Shown here: piece after piece, positions 1-11,499 of the stretch
Layout of the letters: the number at the start of each line of letters is the position of its first letter
Position numbering within the stretch: position 1 is the stretch's first letter
DNA from: Peronospora farinosa
Lineage: Eukaryota; Oomycota; Peronosporomycetes; Peronosporales; Peronosporaceae
Reading direction: 5' to 3'
DNA length: 64,000 nucleotides
NCBI GenBank assembly: GCA_947646735.1
Contig: CANTFK010000829.1
Location: 1 to 64,000, forward strand
Notes under the pieces: model-generated
The model's database searches: none
The model's input: only the letters and a program-made list of their open reading frames with translations
What the model was told of the DNA's origin: nothing
Translations under genes and position numbers: made by a program

Positions 1-750
1 AGGGATAAGCAGATCGACGTCTCGATCTTATCATCATGAAGAGCATTTACGTACCAACAATCAAGTCGAGAGCTGACTGACCTATCGCCAGGCAAAGTGT
101 AGCAATATGTGTGCGCCACCGCATGAAAGGCTGATATGGACCTCTCTACTTCCGCTCGCTCCATGTTATCATCGAGAACATCGAAAAGCTTCGCCGACCT
201 AAAAGCCTTCTCAGCGCCTAAATCATGTCTGCCGGGCGGCGAGACAAAAGATCGGTCAAGTCGAGGCATAAATGTGCAGTTGAAATCCCCGCTCACGAAC
301 AAGGGTCCGTCGTGTCCCAGCAAGTGATGTCGAAGTATCTCGAAAAACGCCTCCCGTTCAGTCTTACCACTCGGGGCATATACGTTGACAACAAAAACGG
401 TCGAATAGTAGTTCGAACATCTATCCAGTGCGGTGTCCAATGTGTCTCATGCCACGGTTCCATTTCAATAATCGACAAGTACAGATTCAGTAACATCGCA
501 GCCCCTCCACGCGCTGCTTCGGACTCGGTCCATCGAGTGCGTCCGGGATTGTCCACGAAGCCCCATGTGATGTTGTGCAACTTGTTCAGATTTGCTGCTT
601 CACCAACAGCGACCCACGTTTCTTATGATAGGACCAAGTCGATGGCTCCTCGTGATTTGCGCTGCCTAAAGTGGCCAAACCATTCTTCACAGCGTTCCGG
701 ATGCTCCGCGACGTTTTGCGAATGCAGACTGATGCTGTTTTCGCGTGGCC
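1..750 (-). pseudogene. LINE ORF2 fragment: APE-type endonuclease domain
   Basis: The APE domain nicks target DNA to prime LINE reverse transcription. Minus-strand translation, switching frame in places, shows VNVYAPSGKTEREAFF at about 392-340, then LFVSGDFNC at about 312-276, which contains the GDFN motif of the APE family, and SRLDCWYV at about 82-55, like the conserved SRLDR-Y end of the domain. The frame breaks upstream, around 420-600, where the reading must change frame. The small plus-strand ORFs here are shadows. RT and the C-terminus would lie outside the window. Confidence 0.65.
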
Positions 751-759
751 TTTGAGAAG

Positions 760-3590
760 TCTTTAACATGCCCCGACGACGACGTCGGAGTGTATCTTCC
801 CTTGGAAGATGAACAGAAGAAGACTCAACCCTGTCTAGCGACCTAAGTCGCCCTACAGAATATGGAAAAGAGGGACTGGAATAAGTTCCCCTCCTGACAA
901 ATCAGCGCCTTGCGCAGCAAAGGTGCCCTCAGTACTGAAGGTCAGCAGTTGACCATCACGGGCAATAAGGTAACTCGCCGGCTGCCAGCTGTCAGGTTTG
1001 CATTTAATGCTGAAGACTGCCGCGCGCACCTATTTGAAGAGGTAATATGCTACAGCTTTGATATGTGGAATCACCACCGACAGGTGCAAGCTGAGGTAGC
1101 AATACACAAAAGACACTGAAGACGCCCCATTTATCCAAGTCCGTAAGCGGTTTCACGACAGTGGCGCATAGCAACTCCGGCTGTAGTTTGCTAACTATTT
1201 CTCAGCGCTTTATGTTGTTGGTCATCTTCCATCGAATTTGGTCAGATTGACCGTCTCCGTTGCAGCTCAACCCGTACACAGCTTCAGAAACTTCTCATCG
1301 GTGTGTGTGGTATATTGGCGTATTACAGACAGTTGAGAATCGATGTTAATAGAATGTCCAAAGCTTGAAGGGGTCCCCTCGGCATCAAGGCGAAGTAAGC
1401 AATGAAGTGCGGCAATTCACTGACAAGTGCCGCCAATCTTAACGCACACGCTTTAATCCATGCGGATTGGCCCTTTGAACCAACTGGCAGTGTATCAGGT
1501 ACCGCGGTCACCACTTTGCGCTGGGAAACCATCTACGAATCGCAGCAGTGATCGCCGAAATGGGTTTTTGCCCTCCGGCACTGCGGCGGCCGCTACTGCA
1601 GCCGATGCGGTGCCAGGCACCTTGCGCACTCTTGTTGCGCTTAGCGTCTGACCGTGAGTACCTTGAGTGCGAATTAGATCCATCGGGGATTTTAAATTCT
1701 ACCTGTGTACTCGATACCTCATCAGAGCCAATGGGTCGTGTCAACAGATGATACGTTCCCATGTCTGGGACAGCTATGGTTCCTGAGGAGGGTTTAAGCT
1801 CGTCTTCAATATCTTGAGCTAGCTTCGCTGGTATAGGAATACTGGTGGCGCATGGGGGGGCGTTACGGCCCCTCCACCAAGATCATTCATGCGCATGGTA
1901 TTTCCAAATGTAAATGTGTTTCCGCCATACTTATATAGATATCATGGGATTCCATGGTGTCCGGGTCCTAGGGCATGTCGGCAAAATTTTTGATGGAGCC
2001 GGATCAAGTGATCCAGCCCCAGGCAATACCTCACCCGGTACTGCCTTGGTTGTCACACCTGGCATTCCCCGTTTGCGGCGAACCTAAGACGACAACATTC
2101 GCTGAATTGTCGAGCGACCCCTTCTCTGCCGTCGCAGCAGGCATCTCGCTCGGCAGTGTGACAACGCACTAAATCGCAACCTCGATCTTGGGCGTCTCTT
2201 TCGGTATAAATTTTGCCAAGCGGCGCTTCGATTTTTGTAGTTTATTCGTGACAGTTTCTGCTGCTGTCTCCGCTCTGTTCGTATCTGCACCAGCGGTGCA
2301 ATATTCGTACTCCAACGTAGGCAAGTCTCCATTCGCATCGTCGAGAACAGTATTAAAGTCGAGGCCTGTAGATTCTCGATCAATAGCAATACCAACGCAT
2401 GAGTGTGAGCCTCCAGATAGCAAACTTTCTAATTTTTGGCATTGAACTTCTTCTTTGCAGCGATTGAAGTCAGTAGTTTGACTGTACATTGTGCGTCTGC
2501 CACTTGGGATTGAGTCACGGCTAAAGTCGTAACCTTGGATGAATTTGCAGACGTAGCAAGAACTGCAATCGTGTCCGTTGCTTGATATACCGTGGATGCC
2601 TTACGATCACCTCCGATCAGGTAGTCCAGTTCAGCAACCACCTGTGCACGCTACTTATCAGCCTTGGCAGCAGCAGCTGATGTCACGGAAGGTGTGACCG
2701 CGGGTGCTCTTCCTTTCGTGGGCAATGTTGCCTTAGTCATTGAAAGCGGTTTCGTAGAAACTTTAACCGAGTTCGTCGTGCTCTGCTTGGCGGAAGTCGC
2801 TGACCTCTGAGTCGGCGACTTGCTGGTCCCCTCGGCTGATTTTGACCGCGAACGTCGTAGTAGTGTAGCATTAGAAGTCGCCGCTAGAGTAGATAAAGCC
2901 GCGTTGGGACGTGAGGCCCGCTTTTTTTTGTTCGCGTTTGGGTCATAACACCCGACAGTCGTAGGATCAGAGGCATGTGTGGCACCGCCACTTGCCGCTG
3001 GCTGTCCACGGGGAGAAGAGGGGGGGGGGGGTATCCTTCCTTGGACAGTCTCTCGAAAAAGGCTGGGAGATCTTGGTTAACATTGGTACCTTGCAAGCTT
3101 TATCATCTAGATTGGCCTTAGTTGCCTGTAATTTATCTACCAGTCCAGCTACATGCTGCAGGCGCCTGTTCACGTCGAGGTGCTGAAAAGTCAAGACGCT
3201 GACTCTTTCGCAACATGGCGCGTACCGATGAACACGCGGTGATGTTCAAATAAGAAACCTCCTCTTCTGGGCGCGCATTTTGAATTTAAGTGATACGGCG
3301 AGTAACAAGTAAACAGGGGACCCGTTGGAAATGACGGTGATGATGGATAACAGTGTCGTGTCGGGAGTCGTACCGACTTATCTCTTCGAGGCATGAAACG
3401 ATATTAAAAGTAGCAACAAAGAAGTCGGAATCGTACACCTCAGTCCCATTCAGACACCCCCGAATCACCTACGTCACCGAGCATGACACACTCGACGAGA
3501 GGATAGCTTGAACAGTGCTCGCGGCCACGCCATTAACCAAAATTCTCACTTAATACTGCAGAATGTTGCGGAGTGAAGTAGTACTGGATG
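760..3590. other. Degenerate sequence, probably the rest of LINE ORF1
   Basis: Only short frames are present on either strand, and none looks like a recognisable domain. Minus-strand pieces at 2169-2489 and 1508-1762 are low-complexity and could be decayed ORF1. A run of about ten G residues sits near 3010. I see no host gene. Confidence 0.4.
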
Positions 3591-3995
3591 TCAATGAAGT
3601 AGCGATGTCATCCTCTCCATGGTTGCTGGACTCAATAGTTGAAGGCGAGTATCACGAAACGAAATTAAGTTTGCATACCAGCTCACCGCAGCCACCTGGT
3701 CAGGCAAAACAAAGGTGAGACGTCGAGTGTCCGAATGATAACAAGTACGCTTTGCCCCCTTGACTAGCTCCCGACTTAGTGGATCGGAAGTAGTCATCCC
3801 TTCGCGGCGTTCCAACAGTTGCAGGAGCAACGATTTCACAGCAATATGTTGAGGCATACGGATGGAAGGAGGCACGACCGCGATGACCTTGCCTTCGAGG
3901 TATTTTTTAAAAAAATCAGACATCGCAACCCGTGTGTCACTTGGGTGCGTGCATACCAAAAAAACGGGCGGCGACGGAAGTACAATATCTCCCAT
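3591..3995 (-). pseudogene. LINE ORF1-like fragment
   Basis: A 134-codon minus-strand frame. Its C-terminal half (RRLTFVLPDQVAAVSWYANL, then a segment ending RLQLL) resembles the RRM-like part of ORF1 proteins I recall from Phytophthora LINEs; ORF1 proteins bind the element RNA. It lies upstream of the endonuclease remnant on the same strand, as expected for ORF1. The longer ORF1 frame is broken on both sides. The family match is from memory and only moderate. Confidence 0.4.
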
Positions 3996-4350
3996 CTATC
4001 ATGCTGCAAGCGTCATCTCCTCAAGTGGTATAATTGGATGCACAGCATCATCCACCTTATCGATCCAAGGTCTCGAAGCTGTGCGACTAGTAAAGCACGT
4101 CGGTCTTGCAACCTACCGACCTCCGCCGGAGTCGAGGCGTTGCGGTCGACGAGGCCACTTTTGTCATTATAGCTGTTAGGCTCGCCGGGGTCGTTTCTGC
4201 ACCGGGGTCCGTTAGGTACGCTGGGGTCGATACATTCGTTGGCGTCGATGTGGTGGCTGAAACCGTTGATCGCAGCCGCGAGCAAGACCCGACCAGCTGC
4301 CGTTGGCCCAGAACCAAGCACGTATTTCCACTTCATTTGAGCATCTTAGC

Positions 4351-5384
4351 TATCAGATTGTGAGGAAGCATCGCCCAGCGGCAAATTGCCGTCATTAAAT
4401 AATCATGGGTAAAAAAGGCTCTCTTCACTTGCCAAGTTAATTCGTCTGCGTACTTAGCCGCCAAAATTAGGAAGTAAGCAAGCCCAATATAAAGGTCAGC
4501 GGTGTAAATTGTTTACTTTCTCTTGAGTTTTTACATGTTTCTTCGCGATCGGTTTGACGCTACTGCTGCGTGTAGAGCCACTTCTAGTGTTCACGACCTC
4601 GCCGATGCACGTTCAGCATGCTGATGTCGATGCCTCCTCAAAAGAAGACAAAATGACGTCTCACTCTTTTTAAATTACAAAATTGAAAGGAAGTAAAGAC
4701 TACATCAACAAAACTTACGCAATCAGTCCATCGATCCGTTATATTCTACGTCTTATAGACTCTCCACTTCGCATCTTGCCACCTGACGCACCTTGCTAAA
4801 GTTAGTATGGCTACGGCAGCCCAATTTGCAACGAAATGGTGATCGTGGCTCGCGGTGGTCGCATGACCAGTAACTAGCGTGGTAACCACAGAGATAATCA
4901 TGCGAGCCTTAAACGCTATCAATACAATGCATACGACACAAATTTCAGTTCCGGGTACAATGCAGAGATGGAAACGAGTAACTGTACCAAAATTTCCGAG
5001 GGGGGGGGCTTGCCACTGAGAAACATTATCCCGATAGTTACTAAGGCGGCCAAAAAAACCATTATTACTATTTTTGCTAGTCTAAACCGCGACACGTCAC
5101 CTATTAGCCCGCTTGTTAGCCCACATTTTTCTGAATGAGTTGGTGTTTACAGGGCAATATACCCGAGCTCTTCGGAAGCGGCGATAGAGCGTTGTTTAAT
5201 TCTTGAGAGGCTAATAATCATTTGCGGGAAACAGAACCTATCGTAGATTTCGTGTCGCTAGAAGACTGGTAGCTATCCAAGTTTAGGTGTGGATAAAAAC
5301 GGTGCAGAAGGTCGCTTTTACAAGCTGCCACGCACTTTTTTTTACCACGCTGCTCTTGATATCCCGTCTAGATCTAGAAAAGGA
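4351..5384. other. No recognisable feature
   Basis: AT-richer sequence without an ORF over about 60 codons and without repeats that I can match elsewhere in the window. A run of nine G residues lies near 5000. Confidence 0.4.
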
Positions 5385-6361
5385 GGGGCAGCTGGTGTAC
5401 CTGCTCATAGGCGGTCGCCAGCTCCGGTATGTCGACACGTAGAGGCGTCAACCGGATTCTAAGAGTCTAAACTTTTCGGGCATCCTCTTCATTGGCCGAG
5501 GATCTGAAGTCATTACTTTACAGAGCGGGGAGAAAACAGTCTTCCAACAAGGAAGTGCTTGTTCCCATCCGCATCCGCCAACGCAGGTGGCGCCCGATAA
5601 GAGCAGAGATTGCGCCTACATAATCGCGGCTGTCTACCCTTCTGTATTTTAGACGCAGGCGCAGACCGACGCTTGAAAAAGGCAGGTTGTCGATCTCGAA
5701 AGTCAAGTCTCTCGACTATCTTCTGATGTACGAGAGGTGAGGGCGAAAGACCGTCAGAGATTTGACCACCAAAAACCTCACTTGGACCGTTTGGAGCGAC
5801 TGGTGATGAGAAATTCGCGTCATGCGCAGAGTAATCCTCGATCACCGAGTCCTTTACCGAGCCCTTGATCATCGATGGGAAGATTTTTGCCTTTGTCAAC
5901 TCCTCGACACCAACGCTCGACTTAGAGTCGACAGCATCATCGATATCGCTAAATTATAGCTCACTCTCCCACCGTATATGGCCCAATGAATCGGGGCAAT
6001 CGATGAGTAGTACCACCAGATAGTACAGAAACTGCATGTTTAGGTAGGGTATCAGTACTTTATAGCACTTTGTCCCCAACACTAAAGTGTTCATTGTTTT
6101 TGCGACCATGCTGGTCTGCATATTGTTTCTGCTTGTCCTGTGCGCTTGCCATCGCGTCACGGACTTTACGTGTTATGGCTGATCGCTCATCCACAAAGCG
6201 CTGAGCTTCGCTCACGCTTCTAGCATCCAGCTCGCCTATGACGCCTCCAAGAGGTCGGTCATGGGTAGACCCTATTGATAGCACTATAGTATCATCGTCA
6301 AGGAGCACAGGCATTTCTTGCCGTGCATCCTCATTGAAATCTATAGGTGTCGTGATCACTG

Positions 6362-7481
6362 CTAAACTAGCAGTGTCACTAGGGCAACTTTGACCCTCTT
6401 TGGCATTCGCACCGAGCGAAGTGAGGGGCCCTTCCCACTAAGGCTCGGGCTGCGTACAAACGAGACTGGCGTTCGAGGATGACGCAGTCCGTTAATGTAA
6501 AACGGTGTTTCACCCGTACTGGCGTGAACACTGTTATTAATAGCGAACTCCACGAATGGCAATTGCTTGCTCCATTCTTTAGGAGTCGCTATTGTACGCA
6601 ACACATCCGCCACGACTCGATTGGCCCGTTCTGTTTGGCCATCGGTCTGGGGATGATCAGCGATTGACATGTGGAGCTTCCTACCCAGCAGCTCGAACAC
6701 ATGTCGCCAAAAACCCGACGTAAAACGCGGATCCCGGTCCGATACTATGGACTCGGGCATCCCGTGTAGTCGATACACGTGATCCAGAAATAAGAGGACA
6801 GCCTCTTTTCCTGATATCTTGGTGCTACATGGTGCCAAATGCACCATCTTGCTCATTCTGTCTACAAAGACGACGAGCCCCGTCCTGCCTTTATGGTCAG
6901 GCGGTAAGCCAAACATGAAGTCTAAAATTGACCGACTTCCAACATTCAGTTGGAATCGGCAGTGGCTTCAATGGCGCACTGCTAGAAGGTGCAGGCTTTA
7001 TGCGCTGACACTCTTCGCAAGAGCGAATATATTTGGCCACTCACCGATATCGGTGGAGCCACCAAAATTCCTCTGACACTCGGAAGAATGTCTTTTCACG
7101 GCCCAGATGCCCACTAGATGGCGCATCATGGCACTCGTGAAGTATCATCAGCTTGAGATCTGTGTCATGAGGGACATAGATTCTCAAGGGATCACAGGGT
7201 GACAGTTGATGCCATAACAGGCCATCACTGTAACTAAAGCGATGTAGTTTCGCTTTGAGGTGCGACGGAAGGGTAATCTTTCGTCCACCAAAATGATCCA
7301 ACAGCAGGCGACAATGTTCGTCCTGACTGTAACACTCCTTTATATCGAACGCCATTGAGGTCGTCACATGGTAGGCCTTCATGGCTGCCAATGTTGACGA
7401 CTCAACTTGTGCTTTCGCACGAGACACACATTCCTGGTGTCTTGCCTCGAAGTCTGGTCTGCGCGATAACGCGTCAGCCAA
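6362..7481 (-). pseudogene. G1 integrase (zinc-binding and catalytic core), two frames
   Basis: The frame 7481-7041 ends with the His half of the zinc domain (LHECHDAPSSGHLGREKTF); the Cys half falls after a frame break. The frame 6916-6362 holds the core: LVVFVDRMSKMVHLAP, then SDRDPRFTSGFW (second Asp) and HPQTDGQTERANR (Glu). The frame breaks between 7040 and 6917, and the core ends about where the C-terminal frame 6359-6060 begins. Confidence 0.8.
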
Positions 7482-7571
7482 GACATTCGACTTACCCGGC
7501 TTATATTAAGCTTTAAAATTAAATTCAGAGAAGAATGTTAGCCATCTCGCCATTCTCGGCGAGAGGTGCGG

Positions 7572-7937
7572 TCAATTTATAGCGGTCCGCAGCGATGCGT
7601 GATCCGTATAAACCACAAAAGGTTCGGTGCCCAAGAGATGCACCCGAAACTTTACAAGGGCATACTTAATTGAAAGTAGCTCCTTGTCATGCACAGAGTA
7701 ATTCAGCTCGGCAGCTTTTAAAAGCCGAGACTGATACGAATGGACACGGTCAACGCCGTTGTCATCCTTCTGCATGAGCGCGCTGCCGATTGCAAATTTG
7801 CTTGCATCGCAGACGACGTTCAAGGGCTTATCCGCGTCTGGCAATGTCAAGACCGGTGCCTCAACAAGAGATTGCTTCACTGAAGTGAACGCATCTTCTT
7901 GTTCCTTTGACCAAGTCCATTCTGTATCCTTTTTCAA
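7572..7937 (-). pseudogene. G1 RNase H domain
   Basis: The RT-linked RNase H degrades RNA in the RNA:DNA hybrid. Visible motifs are VVCDASKFAIGSALMQ (first Asp), NYSVHDKELLSIKYAL (Glu) and VVYTDHASLRTA (Asp). The frame overlaps the end of the RT frame by four bases in a different phase, so a small indel lies at about 7935. The downstream continuation (tail of RNase H, then ADALSRRPD at the start of the next frame) is interrupted near 7500. Confidence 0.8.
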
Positions 7938-8794
7938 AGATCAGACAATGGCTTGGTCTGCTCCGCATAATTCTTGCTGTACTTATGCAAGTATGTAGCA
8001 ATCCCAAGGAATTGGCGCAGATCCTTCACATTACGTGGGACTGGCCATTCCTTGATAGCCTTAACCTTTTCTGGGTCTGCTCGTACACCATGTGTACCTA
8101 CGATATAGCTTAGTACAGGTATCTCGGGGACCCCTATTACGCACTTTTGCAAGTTCACGTATAATTGGGCGTCACCCAGAGTCTGCAACACAGCGTCTAA
8201 ATGACGCTTGTGCGAATCTATTGCGCTCAGACCGTCCTCCGCCCTACTATGCACGAATACATCGTCAAAGTAATGGGGCGCGTAGGCACGGTGCTGACGC
8301 ATCACGTGAGCCACTACTCGGTTGAATGTTGCCGAAGCATGTTGCAACGCTTGTGGCATCACAAGCCACTCCCACAGCATACCGCTTGGGGTGCTTACTG
8401 CCGTTTTGGCTACATCGGTATCTCTCATGAGAACCTGATAGTAGCCATCCTTCAGATCCAACGCGGAAATTATAGTTGACTTTTCAATGGAATTCAACAA
8501 AACATCTTTCTGCGGGATCGGCGCTTGCGCCGGAATGGTGGCCGTGTTCAGCTTATTATCAGCATGAACCACGCGCCATCCACCCGTTGCTTTACGCACA
8601 CAGAAGGTCGGGCTGCAGTGAGGCGACTTGATCTCACGTACATGTCCCGCCTTGGCTCGCTTGTCGAAGAACTCATCGATGTAATCGACTTGTTCCTTCG
8701 GCAACGGCCATTGCCTGGTCACACTATACTTGGTGCCAGGCTCCAGGTCAATTTCGTGCCTGATGCCCCTATCGGCTGGTAGGCGGCTCGGCAC
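7934..8794 (-). pseudogene. G1 reverse transcriptase domain
   Basis: A 286-codon open stretch. SALDLKDGYYQVLM carries motif A (the first catalytic Asp), MLWEWLVMPQALQHASATFN is motif B (the family norm is MPQGLKNAPATFN, so this copy has drifted), and YFDDVFVHS carries the catalytic Asp pair. It ends in the thumb and connection region (RQFLGIATYLHKY) just before RNase H. Upstream, GTKYSVTRQWPLPKEQ is the usual start of RT in this family. Confidence 0.85.
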
Positions 8795-8990
8795 TTCTGC
8801 TGGAATTACATCACGGTGTTTTCACAGAAAATCATAGAACGGGCTGTCCTTCAAGGCATCCCAGCCTTGAGCAGCGAATCGTTTATTTTTGTCGGTCTCC
8901 AAGACGCTCTCATTGATTGTGGATGAAGAGCAACAGTCCACCACGTTCTCTTCTGGAACTGGTGCGACTATCTCGTGAATCTTTTCTTTC

Positions 8991-10500
8991 TATAGTTTAG
9001 ATAGACACGCACGTATTAGATCTTCCGTATAAATTACATATTAAACGGATTCGTGTAACAGTTAATTCGTTTCTCCTAGCATATACGCGAAATCTTCCGA
9101 GCAAACTGTGCACGCACCCTACGTTCTTCGTTCGCTTGCTCAAGCTGAAACGTGGTCCAACCCGCATTAATTTAAAGCCTCTTGCGCCGTGTAAATCGGC
9201 ATTGTCGCAGGCTGTAACACTCTTATTTGAACCTCTCTAATCGAGGTGACTCCTACTTTTTCGCCTTCAGCCAAGTCTGGACCGTGTCGAGCGCGCTCTG
9301 AGTCTTATATAAAAATCCCACAGAGACCCTTCACCTCCTAAAGTATATCCACTTAAGATTTTACCGATACATCGGTCTTCGCGTGCATTGCTCGATGAGC
9401 AAGGGTTTTATAGTTACTGAGGAGAAATTCTTCGAAACCGTCGCCACCCATGGTCAAAACTAGTATCTAGTGAAGTGACTCATAAACCTCGATTTAAGGA
9501 ATTAATGGGAGCATGATTTCCCCCTTCGGCAAGATTGCCCATACGCTTTAAGCAATTTTTAGCATCATGTTCAGGGTCATCTTGCGACCGGTAGCGATTC
9601 TCTTCAGTTATAATGTGAGCGGGTGAGCTCGCGGGCACGCCCTGTCGTGAACTTGCGGCTACAAATGAGGCCAAACAACTTTTGTGTTGAATAGTAGGCG
9701 ACTAGCGTGCCGGCGTTGGTCGCAACTTGCCATTAGCCTTTAGCTTAACATTTGCAAAGCGAACATTCCGTTCATGTCGAGCGTCCGCCGTACTGGAACT
9801 TGTTTATAAAGCCATCATACTACTACGACTTTGTGCTCGATGCGCTCGGTGGCTACACTAATTATCCTAAATACTCTCTGCTTTAATTGCAACTTAGGAG
9901 GATAGAGACCATTAAAATGAGGCATTCTCGTGCTTGCTTTATAAGCCGTGCCTAGTACAGGCTGTGCGTCGTAACGTGTGGTTTCATGTACCATTGGCGA
10001 AGAGCCGTATGCGAAGCAAAATCGTCAGGAGAAGTGGCCCTAGGCCCAAATATCCCGCCCTGATACGGAATACTCAACCGTCTTTTTGAGGCGCTCTTCC
10101 ACAGATAGTGGATAGAAAAGAAATTCTGCCTGTGGATTAAGCCTGGTCATTATTTTGACTGACGCTTAGCGTGGTCACGAATTTATTGTTGTTGCTTGTC
10201 GATCGGGTTAGTGACCGTCGTCATTGACACTACTTCAGGCGAACGTGTGACGCAGTTAATGCGTCTGCGGGCATCACGTTCATGGACCGAATTCGGAGCT
10301 TTACAAGAATCGTCTTTACATTTTAGTGTAGCTAGTGAGGCCCATCAATCCCTTGGAGACGGTGTAACTTTCGTAATACACCGCTTCATTGACATATCCA
10401 TTGAGAAGATCACGATGAGTTTCAGACTCATGGCCAGGAGGCGTCATTTTGAGCTTTATGTGAAAAAACATGAGGTTTTACGTTAGCAAGCACTACATTA
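8991..10500. other. Unassigned sequence next to G1
   Basis: If G1 were complete, its gag and protease would lie here on the minus strand. I see only short frames, for example 9480-9674 (minus) and 10196-10486 (plus, 96 codons), with no zinc knuckle or DSG protease motif. It is either strongly decayed gag or unrelated sequence. Confidence 0.35.
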
Positions 10501-10509
10501 TAGAGGAAA

Positions 10510-11153
10510 TGTGTCGAACGACGTTCTGTAGGAACCTAAGTCTGGTGGGTGAAAGTCTGGTGGGTAAGATTGTAACGCGATGTTTTGGTAATATTAGTCA
10601 AAGTACATGTTTTAGTTTAAAAACCATAAATAACGCATATATTGTATAATTAATACTGATATTATCTAAGGGTTGTCAGTTAAAGGGTGAGAGATAATAT
10701 ATGGTATTTCGTAACACTAATTTTTATCGGTATCGATTCCATAAGCGACAAGGTGGTACTAAGTACAACATACACTGATGATTGGATGACGTGTTCTAAT
10801 CAAGAATACTGCATCTAACATTACTACTACGGCTACTATTATAGTGCTTTGTCTAATAGAGCGGTTTTGGTTCAGGTTTACTCTTTCATCTCTATGCATA
10901 TATAAATTCAGTTCTCACTAAGAGTTATAGAGTCAAAGCCTTTATATGGCTTTTTCTCTTGTGTACTTTGTGCATTAAAGTTTTATAACCGTAACCTTAT
11001 AGCTTGGCTCTTGCGCTTTAGACGTTAGTTCATTACACCTTTAGCGTTTTGATTATTGAATGTCTCTATTAATTCCTTTTAGGTAGATGTCTTACTCGTT
11101 TAACAAGTTTCTTAAAACATTGTGTCTTTACACCGCTATCTTATTATGTCTTT
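10510..11153 (+). repeat. LTR-like segment, related to 31809-32385
   Basis: This segment aligns in the same orientation with 31809-32385. Shared landmarks are an ACGACGTT-like start, a TATA-like stretch followed by TCAGTTCTC (10904-10917 here, 32110-32122 there), and a TTGTG(T/C)AC(T/A)TTGTGC-like run. This suggests the U3/R part of an LTR from another gypsy family. It abuts the 5' LTR of G2 directly, and I could not define its own ends. Confidence 0.45.
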
Positions 11154-11467
11154 TGTAATGGGGTGTATCGCTTCACAACTAGCCATAGTTATGTCCATAT
11201 TACTTAAGTAGTTATATGCTACACCCGAGATAGCGGGTGTAGCCATCCGTATTTTTAATTGCAGGTAAGTGAGAATCAGTCTTATTATCAGCCAACAGGA
11301 AAGAGATCTGTAGCTGATTGGTTCCCATGCGTTTAAAGACCACTAGTACTCAGTATAACAACAATTTAGAAAAACATGATAAAATTGACCTTGAGCGCGC
11401 TAGTTATAGCGCGCTCCCTTACGATTTTTCGTAAGACCTATAGGTGTGTGTAAGTAGCCCCGTTACA
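11154..11467 (+). repeat. 5' LTR of G2, hairpin-rich
   Basis: Starts TGTAATGGGG and ends CCCCGTTACA, a 10-bp terminal inverted repeat with one mismatch. It contains three perfect stem-loops: 11218-11243 (10-bp stem GCTACACCCG, 6-nt loop), 11393-11416 (10-bp stem GAGCGCGCTA, loop GTTA) and 11418-11435 (7-bp stem CTTACGA, loop TTTT). The partner is 31508-31808, where two of the stems carry mismatches. Confidence 0.65.
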
Positions 11468-11469
11468 CC

Positions 11470-11487
11470 TGGTAGCACTTCTTAGTC
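11470..11487 (+). other. Primer-binding site of G2 (candidate)
   Basis: Two bases after the LTR end, the sequence TGGTAGCACTTC begins. It starts with TGG, the complement of a tRNA CCA end, at the position where Ty3/gypsy elements bind their tRNA primer. I could not identify the tRNA. Confidence 0.5.
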
Positions 11488-11495
11488 CTTTTCAA

Positions 11496-11499
11496 CTAA
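11496..11499. other. Target-site duplication of element A, left copy
   Basis: CTAA directly precedes the TG of the left LTR and is repeated at 24976-24979, directly after the CA of the right LTR. The next base is T on both sides, so a 5-bp reading (CTAAT) is possible. Confidence 0.8.

Larger units (their letters stand above)
1..4350 (-). mobile_element. Decayed LINE (non-LTR retrotransposon), 3' part beyond the window
   Basis: Minus-strand remains in the order expected of a LINE: an ORF1-like stretch on the right (best at 3591-3995) and an APE endonuclease, the N-terminal domain of ORF2, on the left (about 750 to 1). The RT part of ORF2 would lie left of position 1. No long frame survives, so it is dead. 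Element ends are not visible; 4350 is simply where recognisable coding ends. Confidence 0.6.
5385..8990 (-). pseudogene. pol: Ty3/gypsy chromodomain retrotransposon pol, broken (G1)
   Basis: Minus-strand pol in the Ty3/gypsy order RT, RNase H, integrase, chromodomain. The RT frame begins before 8794 but is cut by an in-frame TGA near 8825. RNase H, the integrase zinc region, the integrase core and the C-terminus fall in separate frames, so at least five disruptions are present. The C-terminal chromodomain is recognisable only across stops (KHFLVGR near 5550, then RGCPKSLDS further left). It belongs to the same broad family as G2 (shared MLWEWLVMPQ and YFDD motifs). I could not find its LTRs, gag or protease with confidence. 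Confidence 0.8.

Noticed and set aside
225..755. 176-codon plus-strand frame at the left edge as a gene
   Set aside because: The opposite strand carries recognisable LINE endonuclease motifs; this frame is a shadow.
3008..3020. G-runs near 3010 and 5000 as G-quadruplex regulators
   Set aside because: Single homopolymer runs in decayed sequence, with no four-tract arrangement.
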